A DNA stretch of 52,657 bases from Acidobacteriota bacterium (lineage in GTDB: Bacteria > Acidobacteriota > Terriglobia > UBA7540): positions 1 through 52,657 of the forward strand of contig JAJYLL010000021.1 in the NCBI GenBank assembly GCA_021787735.1, in the 5' to 3' direction. The translations under genes were made by a program, and so were the position numbers. Below the pieces are notes generated by a model, which was not told where the DNA came from, searched no databases, and saw only the letters and a program-made list of their open reading frames with translations. Shown in pieces: positions 15,639-23,967 of this stretch (the first letter of the stretch is position 1; each line of letters begins with the position of its first letter).

Positions 15639-17948
15639 ATGGACGAGAATGGAATTACGCCGCTCAATCAACCTCGCAGCGTAGAACGCATCAACGGCCA
15701 CTACGTGCGGGGAGAAGACATCCTTGATGTCTCGCTTGAAGAATCGCCCCGGCTGCTCGATTACTGGCATATTATTTTGAAACGGCGCTGGGCTGTTCTG
15801 ACGTGCCTTCTTGTTATCTTCTCAACCGTGGCCATCGGCACATTCAAACAGAAACCCATCTACGCCGGGAGAATCCTGATTGAGATTAACCCGGAAGAAC
15901 CCCAGGTCCTCAGTTTCCAGCAAATCGCGCAGGCGGGGGCTTCATGGGACTTGCAGAGCTACCGCGAGACGCAATACAAAATCCTGAAAAGTCGTTCGCT
16001 GGCAGAGCGTGTGGTGCGCGACCTGCACATTTACCAGTATCCTGAGTTTTACCAGAGCCGCAGTTTTCTCGGGCTGGTTGCCAAGAACCCCGACAAGATC
16101 CCTTCTGCATCCGATCCGAACCCTCCGGACCCCAACTCGGAGGCTTACCGTAACAGCGTCTCCAATTTCATGAGTGCTGTGGCTGTCAACCCCATCGAGC
16201 GAAGCAATCTTGTTGAGGTTTCATTCTACTCACAAAACGCGGCACTGGCAGCTCGCGTTGCCAATCAGCTTGGCGAAGACTATATCGACCAGAATCTCCA
16301 GGTCAGGTGGAATGAAGCCCTTAAAGCCTCGGAATGGCTTTCGGGCCGACTCGTCGAGTTGAAGGTTAAACTCAAGGCATCGCAGGACGCGTTGCAGGCC
16401 TATGCGGCGAAGAATTCCATCCTGTTCATTCAGAATGCTGTCAATGCCCAGGCGCAGAGCATGGCCAACGCGCGCTTGGAACAACTTGAGGAGGAGTACA
16501 CCAAGGCCCAGGCGGACCGTGCCAAGAAAGAAGCCCTCTACAGTCTAGTCAAGTCAGGGAAAGTGCAGGATCTTCCAGGTGTGCTGGATAACAGGCTTAT
16601 CCAAACCCTGGAAGGCAACCTTTCAGACCTGAAGCGCCAGTATTCCGAACTGACGGCAACCGTCAAACCCAGGTTTCCAAAAGCGATGGCGCTTAAGAAG
16701 CAGATTGACACCCTTCAGGCCAATCTCGACCGCCAGAAGGAGGCGCTCACTCAAAACATTTCCCAGGAATATCAGGTCGCACTGGCGCGGGAAAACTACC
16801 TGAGTAAGCTGATCGCCCAGCAGGAAGGCCTTGTAGACACCGTCTCAAAGAAGACCATTCAATACAACTTTCTGAAACGTCAGGCAGACACTGACCAGTC
16901 ACTTTACGACGGGGTGCTGCAGCGAATGAAGGAAGCGCAGGTCGCCGCAGGAATGACCGCCAGCAATATCCGGGTGGTTGACCCCGCTCAAGTACCTGAG
17001 GGACCAACCAAGCCCAGGGTCCTGCTCAACCTTGCGGCTGGCCTCATTCTGGGACTCAGCGCCGGAGTTGGCCTGGCGTTCCTGCAGGAATACCTGGACA
17101 ACACCCTGAAGACCCCAGATGAAGTGGAGTCTCTGTTGCGATTGCCTTCTCTCGGGCTTATCCCGTCAATTCGCCTGAACGGGTCCTCGAAAACTTCCGA
17201 GGCCGCCCTTGCGACGCTTAATTCCGGCTCCAATGGTTCATACGGGCTTGCGCTCCAAAAGAATCCCATGGCAGTTGAAGCTTTTCGCTCTTTGCGAACT
17301 TCCATACTGCTGTCCGCCAACCCGGTTCCCAAAGTTCTGTTGGTGACCAGTGCGCTTCCTGGCGAAGGCAAGACAACCATCACAGTTAACCTGGGGGCAA
17401 CCCTCGCCAGCCTTGGCGGCAGAGTTGTCATCGTGGATTGTGATATGAGGCGGCCGTCCATCCATCGCGCAGCGGGTGTAAAAAACAGTCCGGGATTTGT
17501 CCCGTGCCTGACAGGCCGTACATCGCTTTCTGAAGCCATCCTGCCAGTAGAGGGAATTCCAAACCTTTCCGTCATCCCCTGTGGCCCCATTCCGCCCAAC
17601 CCGGCGGAGGTGTTGTCCTCTCCAAAGGCATCGGAACTGCTGCGGAAGTTGCATGAACAGTTCGAGTATGTCCTGGTCGACTCACCTCCAATTTTGAGCG
17701 TCGCAGACAGCCGGATCCTCGCCACGATGACCGACGCGGTGATCTTGGTTACGCGGGCCCATGAAACTCCTTATGAGGTTGTTCGCCGGGCACGGTCATT
17801 GCTTTACGGGGCAGGCGCGCGCATTCTTGGCGTTGCCCTGAATGACGTTCAGCTGCGCAAGGATGGTTACGGAGGCAGATACAACTACTACGAGCAGTAT
17901 GGCTACGGGTACAGCAGCGATTATCAAGCCAGCGGGCCGGAAGCATAA
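15639..17948 (+). CDS. Polysaccharide co-polymerase / BY-type tyrosine autokinase (Wzz-Wzc-like)
   Basis: 769 residues. A Wzz chain-length domain with TM1 at about 51-69 and TM2 at about 457-480 encloses a long periplasmic coiled-coil region. The cytoplasmic BY-kinase domain follows, with Walker A LPGEGKTT (about 570), Walker A' VVIVDCDMRRP (about 596) and Walker B VLVDSPP (about 677). The C-terminal tyrosine cluster (GRYNYYEQYGYGYSSDY, about 745-762) is the autophosphorylation tail. Such proteins control polymerisation and export of capsule or exopolysaccharide by cycles of oligomerisation and tyrosine phosphorylation. The SD AAGGAG precedes the ATG. It leads the envelope-glycan block, but the Wzx, Wzy, Wza and phosphatase partners are not in the window. 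Confidence 0.92.
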   Translation: MDENGITPLNQPRSVERINGHYVRGEDILDVSLEESPRLLDYWHIILKRRWAVLTCLLVIFSTVAIGTFKQKPIYAGRILIEINPEEPQVLSFQQIAQAGASWDLQSYRETQYKILKSRSLAERVVRDLHIYQYPEFYQSRSFLGLVAKNPDKIPSASDPNPPDPNSEAYRNSVSNFMSAVAVNPIERSNLVEVSFYSQNAALAARVANQLGEDYIDQNLQVRWNEALKASEWLSGRLVELKVKLKASQDALQAYAAKNSILFIQNAVNAQAQSMANARLEQLEEEYTKAQADRAKKEALYSLVKSGKVQDLPGVLDNRLIQTLEGNLSDLKRQYSELTATVKPRFPKAMALKKQIDTLQANLDRQKEALTQNISQEYQVALARENYLSKLIAQQEGLVDTVSKKTIQYNFLKRQADTDQSLYDGVLQRMKEAQVAAGMTASNIRVVDPAQVPEGPTKPRVLLNLAAGLILGLSAGVGLAFLQEYLDNTLKTPDEVESLLRLPSLGLIPSIRLNGSSKTSEAALATLNSGSNGSYGLALQKNPMAVEAFRSLRTSILLSANPVPKVLLVTSALPGEGKTTITVNLGATLASLGGRVVIVDCDMRRPSIHRAAGVKNSPGFVPCLTGRTSLSEAILPVEGIPNLSVIPCGPIPPNPAEVLSSPKASELLRKLHEQFEYVLVDSPPILSVADSRILATMTDAVILVTRAHETPYEVVRRARSLLYGAGARILGVALNDVQLRKDGYGGRYNYYEQYGYGYSSDYQASGPEA

Positions 17949-17953
17949 GAGAA

Positions 17954-17980
17954 GCCGGAACTGCATCTGAGTTCTCCGGC
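17954..17980 (+). terminator. Hairpin just after the BY-kinase stop
   Basis: GCCGG-AACT pairs with AGTT-CT-CCGGC around a 7-nt loop, starting 6 nt after the stop. No U-run follows, so termination or attenuation is uncertain. The remaining gap to 18265 (about 285 bp) holds nothing else I can support. Confidence 0.3.
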
Positions 17981-18264
17981 AGCCGCCAGAAGTGCCAATA
18001 CCTTCTGACTACCAAAACTCTTTGATCAGAGTGAGCCCGCAGAATTGGGTTTATCATCTGTCTTGCGAAGATCGGGGCTGTCGCCGTCAGACTGGACTGA
18101 AAACAAGTGCGGGCTGAACTCGTGGCGTCCCTGCTCAACATGACTTCCTGGATTTTCAGGTTCGATGGCCCGCTTTGATATTCGGCGACTGGGCATTATA
18201 GTGATTCAGTTAACTCTGGGCCAAATGCAAAATTTGAGAGGCCACCCGGCAGCTAAGAGGATAC

Positions 18265-19242
18265 ATGCGAATTATCGTCACAGGTGGAGCAGGGTTCCTC
18301 GGCAGGCATCTTTGCGCAAAGATGCTCTCCTTGGGACATGAAGTTCTCTGCGTAGATAATCTCCTGACGGGTCGGCGCGAGAACATCGAGGAGTTTGAGC
18401 AGAATTCCGCTTTCCGCTTCTTTCTTCACGATGTGACCACGCCATTCGTGCTCGATGGTCCGGTCAATGCGGTTGTGCATATGGCCTGCCCGGCAAGCCC
18501 CCCTGACTATCTTCGATATCCCATTCAGACTCTGGAGGTAGGCACCATCGGAACCCGCAACATGCTGGAGTTGGCCCGGGCAAAGGGCGCGCGTTTTCTG
18601 CTTACGAGCACTTCAGAAGTTTATGGCGACCCAACGGTCAATCCGCAATCCGAAGAGTACTGGGGCAATGTGAATCCCATCGGGCCCCGCAGCGTTTACG
18701 ATGAGTCAAAACGGGCTTCAGAAGCGCTGACCATGGCGTACCGCCGGGCGCACGGTCTGGACACGCGCATTGCAAGAATTTTCAATACCTACGGCCCATG
18801 GATGCGGCCGGACGACGGGCGCGTTATTTCCAATTTCGTCATGCAGGCCTTACAGGGAAAAGAACTCACCATCTACGGCGACGGAAGCCAGACGAGAAGT
18901 TTCTGCTACGTGACCGACCTGGTCGAGGGACTTGTCCGCATGTTGCTGGCGGAATCCGATTCCGGTGCAGCGGGCGCTTCGGGTAGCGAATGGGGGATCA
19001 ACTATCCGGTGAACCTGGGCAATCCGAGAGAAGAAAAGGTCGTTGATGTTGCCCGGATTATCACGCAGATGACAGGAAGTTCAAGCCCGGTAAAGTTTCA
19101 TCCTTTGCCGACCGATGATCCGAAGCTGCGTTGCCCGGACATCTCCCGCGCGCGCCGACTGCTGAGGTGGGAGCCGATAGTCAGTCTGGAAGAGGGCCTA
19201 ACGGCGGTGATCAAGTACTTTCGGAAATGCTTGGGCAGTTGA
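18265..19242 (+). CDS. UDP-glucuronate decarboxylase-like NAD-dependent epimerase
   Basis: 325 residues, an extended short-chain dehydrogenase. The Rossmann GGAGFLG (7-13), the [10 protein letters not shown] segment and the catalytic pair Y145-xxx-K149 (YDESK) are present. [37 protein letters not shown] and [15 protein letters not shown] strongly resemble UDP-glucuronate decarboxylase (UXS), which makes UDP-xylose for exopolysaccharide. Related dTDP-glucose dehydratases and UDP-galactose epimerases differ in these blocks. The SD AGAGGAT precedes the ATG. Lying between the BY-kinase and glycosyltransferases, it probably supplies a nucleotide sugar to the same polymer. Confidence 0.85.
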   Translation: MRIIVTGGAGFLGRHLCAKMLSLGHEVLCVDNLLTGRRENIEEFEQNSAFRFFLHDVTTPFVLDGPVNAVVHMACPASPPDYLRYPIQTLEVGTIGTRNMLELARAKGARFLLTSTSEVYGDPTVNPQSEEYWGNVNPIGPRSVYDESKRASEALTMAYRRAHGLDTRIARIFNTYGPWMRPDDGRVISNFVMQALQGKELTIYGDGSQTRSFCYVTDLVEGLVRMLLAESDSGAAGASGSEWGINYPVNLGNPREEKVVDVARIITQMTGSSSPVKFHPLPTDDPKLRCPDISRARRLLRWEPIVSLEEGLTAVIKYFRKCLGS

Positions 19243-19391
19243 GCGGGTAGAATCCTCGCCGAGTTTGCCATGTTTGAATCCGGTCCCAACTGAGACATGG
19301 CCAGGCTTAAAGCCTGGTTGACGTGAGTCCGGCCGCATGCTATTTTCAGGTTCGCGTTCACGCCGACGAGCGAAGGGGATCCAACCGCTCC

Positions 19392-20522
19392 ATGATTTCC
19401 ATTGTGATTCCGACTTACAAAGAGGCCGCCTCGATCCAGGAGGTCATTCGCCGCTCCGGCGAGGCACTCTCGCAGTCCGGCGAAGAATATGAACTGATCG
19501 TCGTCGACGACAACAGCGGTGACGGAACGGCAGAACTTGCTGAAAAATTGAGCCGCGAATTCCACGTGCGCGTGCTTCGCCGCACTGGCCGGATGGGACT
19601 TGCAACCGCTGTGGTCGATGGATGGAAACTCGCTCAGGGCGATCTGCTGGGCGTGATCGACGCCGACCTTCAGCATCCGCCGGAAATCCTGGCCGCGCTG
19701 GCCACTGCCCTGCGCCAGTCCAAAGCCGATCTCGCCGTTGCCAGCCGCTACATCGCGGGCGGTGGCACCTCAGACTGGGTATTCAGCCGCCGGGTGATAT
19801 CAAGCGGCGCAACCCACATGGCCGCGTCTGTTCTCCCCCTAAAGCTTTCTGCGGTCAGTGATCCCATGTCGGGGATGTTTGTCGTGCGGGCCGACGCGAT
19901 CGCGGGCGTGGAGCTCACGCCGCTCGGTTACAAGATCCTGCTGGAAGTCATTGCCAAAGGCAGGATCGAACACGCCGTGGAAGTTCCCTATCAGTTTGAA
20001 GAAAGGACCCAGGGCAGTTCCAAGCTGGGCCCGCGTCAGTACGCAGAATACGTTGCCCATCTTGTGCATCTCGCGTTTGTCACGGGCCAGTTCCGCGCGT
20101 GGCTCGCGTACAGCCTGGTTGGAATCACGGGAGCTGTGCTGGACATCGGCTTGATTTACCTGATGGCCGTGCGCGGTGGTGGCAGTGTTTTCTGGACTGT
20201 GCCCGTGGCGGTCGAGGTCGCATTGCTGTGGAACTTTCTGTGGAACCAGAATGCAACCTTCGCGCATCGTCACGGCAGCGGCCGCGCAGAGGCCGACGGC
20301 GCGTCTCGCCTGTGGCGTTATCAGAAAGTGTGCCTGCCTGGCGCCATTCTGAATATCGGCCTGACATTGCTCCTCGCCTCGCAAGGCGTCCGGCTGGTTC
20401 TTGCGGCGGCCATTGGCGTATTCTTCGACGGCGCCGTGAACCTCCTTTTCAACGTGCCTTCCATCTGGAAAATCTGGGGCCCGAAGACATCAACATCTCG
20501 CAATCCACTTGCAGACAAATAA
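19392..20522 (+). CDS. GT2 polyprenol-phosphate mannosyltransferase-like protein fused to a GtrA domain
   Basis: 376 residues from the ATG at 19392 (MISIVIPTYKEAAS); the frame extends 23 codons further but without family similarity. The N-terminal GT2 domain has VVDDNSGDGT and VIDADLQHPPE, the DxD-type nucleotide-sugar site of dolichol/undecaprenol-phosphate mannose or glucose synthases. From about residue 235 four GtrA-type membrane helices follow (WLAYSLVGITGAVLDIGLIY, then VALLWNFLWNQNATF). It probably charges a polyprenol phosphate with a sugar and helps present it for the GT39-type transferases that follow directly. Confidence 0.88.
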   Translation: MISIVIPTYKEAASIQEVIRRSGEALSQSGEEYELIVVDDNSGDGTAELAEKLSREFHVRVLRRTGRMGLATAVVDGWKLAQGDLLGVIDADLQHPPEILAALATALRQSKADLAVASRYIAGGGTSDWVFSRRVISSGATHMAASVLPLKLSAVSDPMSGMFVVRADAIAGVELTPLGYKILLEVIAKGRIEHAVEVPYQFEERTQGSSKLGPRQYAEYVAHLVHLAFVTGQFRAWLAYSLVGITGAVLDIGLIYLMAVRGGGSVFWTVPVAVEVALLWNFLWNQNATFAHRHGSGRAEADGASRLWRYQKVCLPGAILNIGLTLLLASQGVRLVLAAAIGVFFDGAVNLLFNVPSIWKIWGPKTSTSRNPLADK

Positions 20523-20638
20523 CAACCACATGTGCGCTAACAGATTTTCCTTACTTTACCTGCTTTGATCTGTGAGCCCCGCTTTTTAAACAACTCACCG
20601 GCCTGCGCAAGAATGCCGATAAGAACTTTGATCGCGGT

Positions 20639-22297
20639 ATGCATAGCCTCGGCGCAACTTCGGGTCGCTCGGTTTCTCACAACTCTCGAACGTGGATGAT
20701 TGCGGCTCTGGCGGCGGTCGTTGCCCTTTCACTGCCCAATCTTCAGTACCCCATCGGCCGAGACCAGGCTACTTACTGTGTGATCGCTGAGAGCCTGCTG
20801 AAGGGCAAGCACCTCTACCGCGACCTGTGGGACAACAAGCCGCCGGGGATTTTCTACCTTTACATCCCCATCGTCAAACTGTTGGGCCGTGCAACCTGGC
20901 TGGTGGGCGCGGCGGACATGGTTTGCGTATCAGCAGCCGCTCTTGGTACCTTTTATTTCTGCGCGCGTTACCTGGGGCCGCAGGCGGGCGCGCTCGCCGC
21001 CGTGCTCTATGCCTACTGGCACGACAGCAAGGGATACATCAACGCCGCGCAGCCGGAAGTCTTTCTGCTCCTGTTTGTTTTTGCCGCCTTCTTCCTGATC
21101 GCTCGCAGAGGGCGCTATTCGAAGTGGCGGAGTTTCGCGGCGGGCCTTGCGCTGGGGGCGGCCTTCTGGATCAAGTACAACGCACTCGCCTTCGTGCCGC
21201 TTGTCGTATTTCTTCCTTACCTCGACACCAGCCGCCTGGATTTGCCTTCACCCCGATTAGCATTGACCGTCCCCTGGCGCGCCTGGTTTGCACGGGCCGC
21301 AGTGCTGCTGGGAGGGCTTGCCAGCGCCATCGCTGGAGTTCTCGGCTGGTTTTGCCTTTCCGGCGCATGGCCGGCCATGAGAGAAGTCCAGTTTGAAGTG
21401 TTGCCGCGCTATGGGGCCATGGTCATTCAGCGTACTCCTCACTACTTCATCTGGGCCTTGCGGGAGGTCAACTTCAACCTCGGAAACTGGCCGGAGGCGG
21501 GCGTGGCGCTGGCATTGCTGATCGCCTGGCGATGCCGTGACTTTCATCGCACAGCCCCGATCTTCATCGCAGCCGTGTCGGGATTTCTGGTGACGGCCAG
21601 CCAGGCGCGCTTCAACGCTTACAGCTTTGAGACCTTCTTCCCATTTCTCGCGATGCTCTGGACTTATGTGGCCGTGCGCGTCTTCGAAGGCTTCCACGCG
21701 GTCTCTCAAAGGCTTGCCCGGCATGGCTGGACCGCCGCCCGCGTTGGAGTCTGGGTGGTCTTTATTAATTGCGCCTATTTCCCGCTGCCCAAACCTGCCA
21801 TGCGCGAGGTTGAACGCTACCAGGGCTTCGAAAAGTGGTGGCGCAATCCTCAAAAGTCCTATCAAAGCTACTGGTGGTCGCTCGGCATCGAACACCTGGG
21901 CGGAGAGTTCCAGGTAATCCATTTCCTGAAGGACCATTCTGCACCCGGCGATCAGGTCTACGTGTGGGGAACCGCGCCGCTCATTTACTTTCTTTCCGGG
22001 CGCGAATGCCCTTCGCGTTTTGTCTCGAACCTCGGACTGATTTCCGATTGGACGCCTCCGGCATGGCGCAATCAGCTTGTCCAAACCTTGAGGACAAAAC
22101 AGCCGCGCTTTATCGTTGTTGAACGCCGCGACGCCATCCCCGCCGTCTCCGGCACAACGCTTGATTCGCAGGAATATCTGGTCAGATATCCCGAGTTTCT
22201 CCGGCTGCTCAACAGGGGCTATTTACGGGAAAAGTCGTTCAGGTATTTCACCGTCTATTCGCGGCGCAATGGAGCAGCCCTAGGCAGGGCATCGTGA
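20639..22297 (+). CDS. GT39/ArnT-like membrane glycosyltransferase, copy 1
   Basis: 552 residues with about ten membrane helices. The first periplasmic loop carries YPIGRDQATYCVI followed by LYRDLWDNKPPGIFYLY, the acidic-loop signature of PMT/ArnT-type transferases that use polyprenol-linked sugars. The C-terminus is soluble (YVWGTAPLIYFLSGRECPSRF). The probable donor is the product of the upstream GT2-GtrA protein. The stop codon overlaps the GTG of the next, paralogous gene by 4 bp, so the two are translationally coupled. Confidence 0.8.
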   Translation: MHSLGATSGRSVSHNSRTWMIAALAAVVALSLPNLQYPIGRDQATYCVIAESLLKGKHLYRDLWDNKPPGIFYLYIPIVKLLGRATWLVGAADMVCVSAAALGTFYFCARYLGPQAGALAAVLYAYWHDSKGYINAAQPEVFLLLFVFAAFFLIARRGRYSKWRSFAAGLALGAAFWIKYNALAFVPLVVFLPYLDTSRLDLPSPRLALTVPWRAWFARAAVLLGGLASAIAGVLGWFCLSGAWPAMREVQFEVLPRYGAMVIQRTPHYFIWALREVNFNLGNWPEAGVALALLIAWRCRDFHRTAPIFIAAVSGFLVTASQARFNAYSFETFFPFLAMLWTYVAVRVFEGFHAVSQRLARHGWTAARVGVWVVFINCAYFPLPKPAMREVERYQGFEKWWRNPQKSYQSYWWSLGIEHLGGEFQVIHFLKDHSAPGDQVYVWGTAPLIYFLSGRECPSRFVSNLGLISDWTPPAWRNQLVQTLRTKQPRFIVVERRDAIPAVSGTTLDSQEYLVRYPEFLRLLNRGYLREKSFRYFTVYSRRNGAALGRAS

Positions 22298-23967
22298 GCC
22301 CTGATCAACAATCCCGGCGCGCCGTGCTTTCGACGAAAGGCTCGGGGCGGTGGCTGGCTCTGGCGCTCGGTTTAATCCTGCTGATGGCTCTGCCCAATCT
22401 CAGTTACCCGATTGGCCGCGACCAGGCGACATACTGCGTGATTGGCCGCGGACTGCTCGACGGAGTGCGCCTCTACCGCGATCTCTGGGACAACAAGCCG
22501 CCCGGCATCTTCTATCTTTATGTACCCATCGTGAAGGTATTCGGGCGAGCGATGTGGACCATCGGCCTGCTGGATATTCTCTGGCTGTTGGCCATTTCCT
22601 TCTGCATTTTCCGCTTTACCGAGCGGACACTCGGCAGGACCGCTGCATTTCTCGCCGTCATGGCCAACGCCGCAATGCACATCCGCACCGGCTACTGGGA
22701 CGCGGGCCAGCCGGAAACTTTTATAATGCTCTTCATCTTCGGCAGCTACTTTCTGCTGGCCAGCCACAACCGAAAGGTGAGTTTCAAGGAGGTTGGCGCG
22801 GGACTTCTGTTTTCCGCCGCGTTCTGGATTAAATACAACGCCGTCACGTTTCTGCCCTTTTTGCTGCTTGTTCCGTACCTTGATTTCTTGGCGTCCGGTG
22901 AGGGTAAGCTGCGGGTCAGGCCCAGAACCTCCTGTATCAATTGGACTTGGTCGGTATCACGGTTTGCGGCGGGTTTCTTTTTTGGGGGCGTTTTGGTTGT
23001 CTCCGGCTGCTTGTTCAGTGGCGCATGGAGCGCGTTTGTTGAACAACAGTTCAAAGTGCTCCCCCGCTACGCCGCCACGGCATCGCAGGGCATCCCGCAC
23101 TATTGGGCGTGGGCAGCCGGCCGCATCGAATTCTGGCTGGGCCCGTGGACTCTGTTCGCGGCGCTCGCAGCAGTCATCATTGCCTGGAGGCGGTATCACC
23201 TCGCTCGCCTGGTTCCCGCACTCGTAGGAGCGGCCGCCGGATTTGCAGCTCTGGCCGTGCAGATTCGATTTCAGCCCTACTACTTTGAAACCTGCTACCC
23301 CTTCTTTGCGATTTTCTGGGGGTACCTCACCGTCCAGGTGTACGAAGGCGCGGGAGCCATGGCCCGTTACTTTGCCGGGCGCAACTGGCAGGTTGCGCGG
23401 GTGCTCACCTGGATCGCGTTTGCAAACATGGTGGCCCTCTGCCTGCCAGGGCCGGTGGTTCAACTGGCAACGAACTACAGAGCCTTCAACGAGTGGCGGC
23501 GAAACCCCGCACAGTTCTATTCCAACTACTCCTGGCCGGGTGCAGCCGAAGATTTCCGCGACGTCCTGCGGGTGGTCGATTTCCTCAAGCAACATCCCGC
23601 CCCAGCCGACGGCGTTTACGTCTGGGGCAATGAGCCGCTCATTTATTTCCTGAGCGATCACCGGCCTCCTGTGCGATTTGTCTGGAACCTAGCACTGATT
23701 GCGCCCTGGCGGCTGCCCGGCTGGCGGCAGGAACTGGTTCGCCGGCTCGACAGGATACGCCCGCGATACATCATCGTGGCGCGCGAAGATGAAATACACG
23801 GGCTTTCTGGAACCTTTCAGGATTCTGCGCAGGCGCTTCAATCGTTTCCGGCGCTGGCTGATTATCTCCGCGGTTTCTACCGGCCTTGCGTAGACGACGT
23901 GACGTTTGAAATTTACTGCCGCGCGGCGGGGACCACGACGACCGTCTCTACCAGTCCGTCTTCCTGA
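22294..23967 (+). CDS. GT39/ArnT-like membrane glycosyltransferase, copy 2
   Basis: 557 residues from a GTG in a GTGA overlap with copy 1. It repeats the same signatures (YPIGRDQATYCVI, LYRDLWDNKPPGIFYLY, YVWGNEPLIYFLSDHRPPVRF) and the same helix plan, so it is a tandem duplicate that has diverged. The different middle region suggests a different acceptor or sugar. The last 55 bp overlap the 3' end of the convergent YfhO-like gene (23913-23967). Confidence 0.8.
   Translation: MSPDQQSRRAVLSTKGSGRWLALALGLILLMALPNLSYPIGRDQATYCVIGRGLLDGVRLYRDLWDNKPPGIFYLYVPIVKVFGRAMWTIGLLDILWLLAISFCIFRFTERTLGRTAAFLAVMANAAMHIRTGYWDAGQPETFIMLFIFGSYFLLASHNRKVSFKEVGAGLLFSAAFWIKYNAVTFLPFLLLVPYLDFLASGEGKLRVRPRTSCINWTWSVSRFAAGFFFGGVLVVSGCLFSGAWSAFVEQQFKVLPRYAATASQGIPHYWAWAAGRIEFWLGPWTLFAALAAVIIAWRRYHLARLVPALVGAAAGFAALAVQIRFQPYYFETCYPFFAIFWGYLTVQVYEGAGAMARYFAGRNWQVARVLTWIAFANMVALCLPGPVVQLATNYRAFNEWRRNPAQFYSNYSWPGAAEDFRDVLRVVDFLKQHPAPADGVYVWGNEPLIYFLSDHRPPVRFVWNLALIAPWRLPGWRQELVRRLDRIRPRYIIVAREDEIHGLSGTFQDSAQALQSFPALADYLRGFYRPCVDDVTFEIYCRAAGTTTTVSTSPSS

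Noticed and set aside
19323..19391. Upstream start for the GT2-GtrA gene
   Set aside because: The extra 23 residues lack family similarity, and MISIVIPTYKE is the normal start of such GT2 enzymes.
21257..22084. Long open frame opposite the first GT39 gene
   Set aside because: Overlaps a well-supported gene in full, has no family resemblance and arises from high GC; the same holds for other long frames opposite gcvT, the MFS genes, YfhO, murB and smc.
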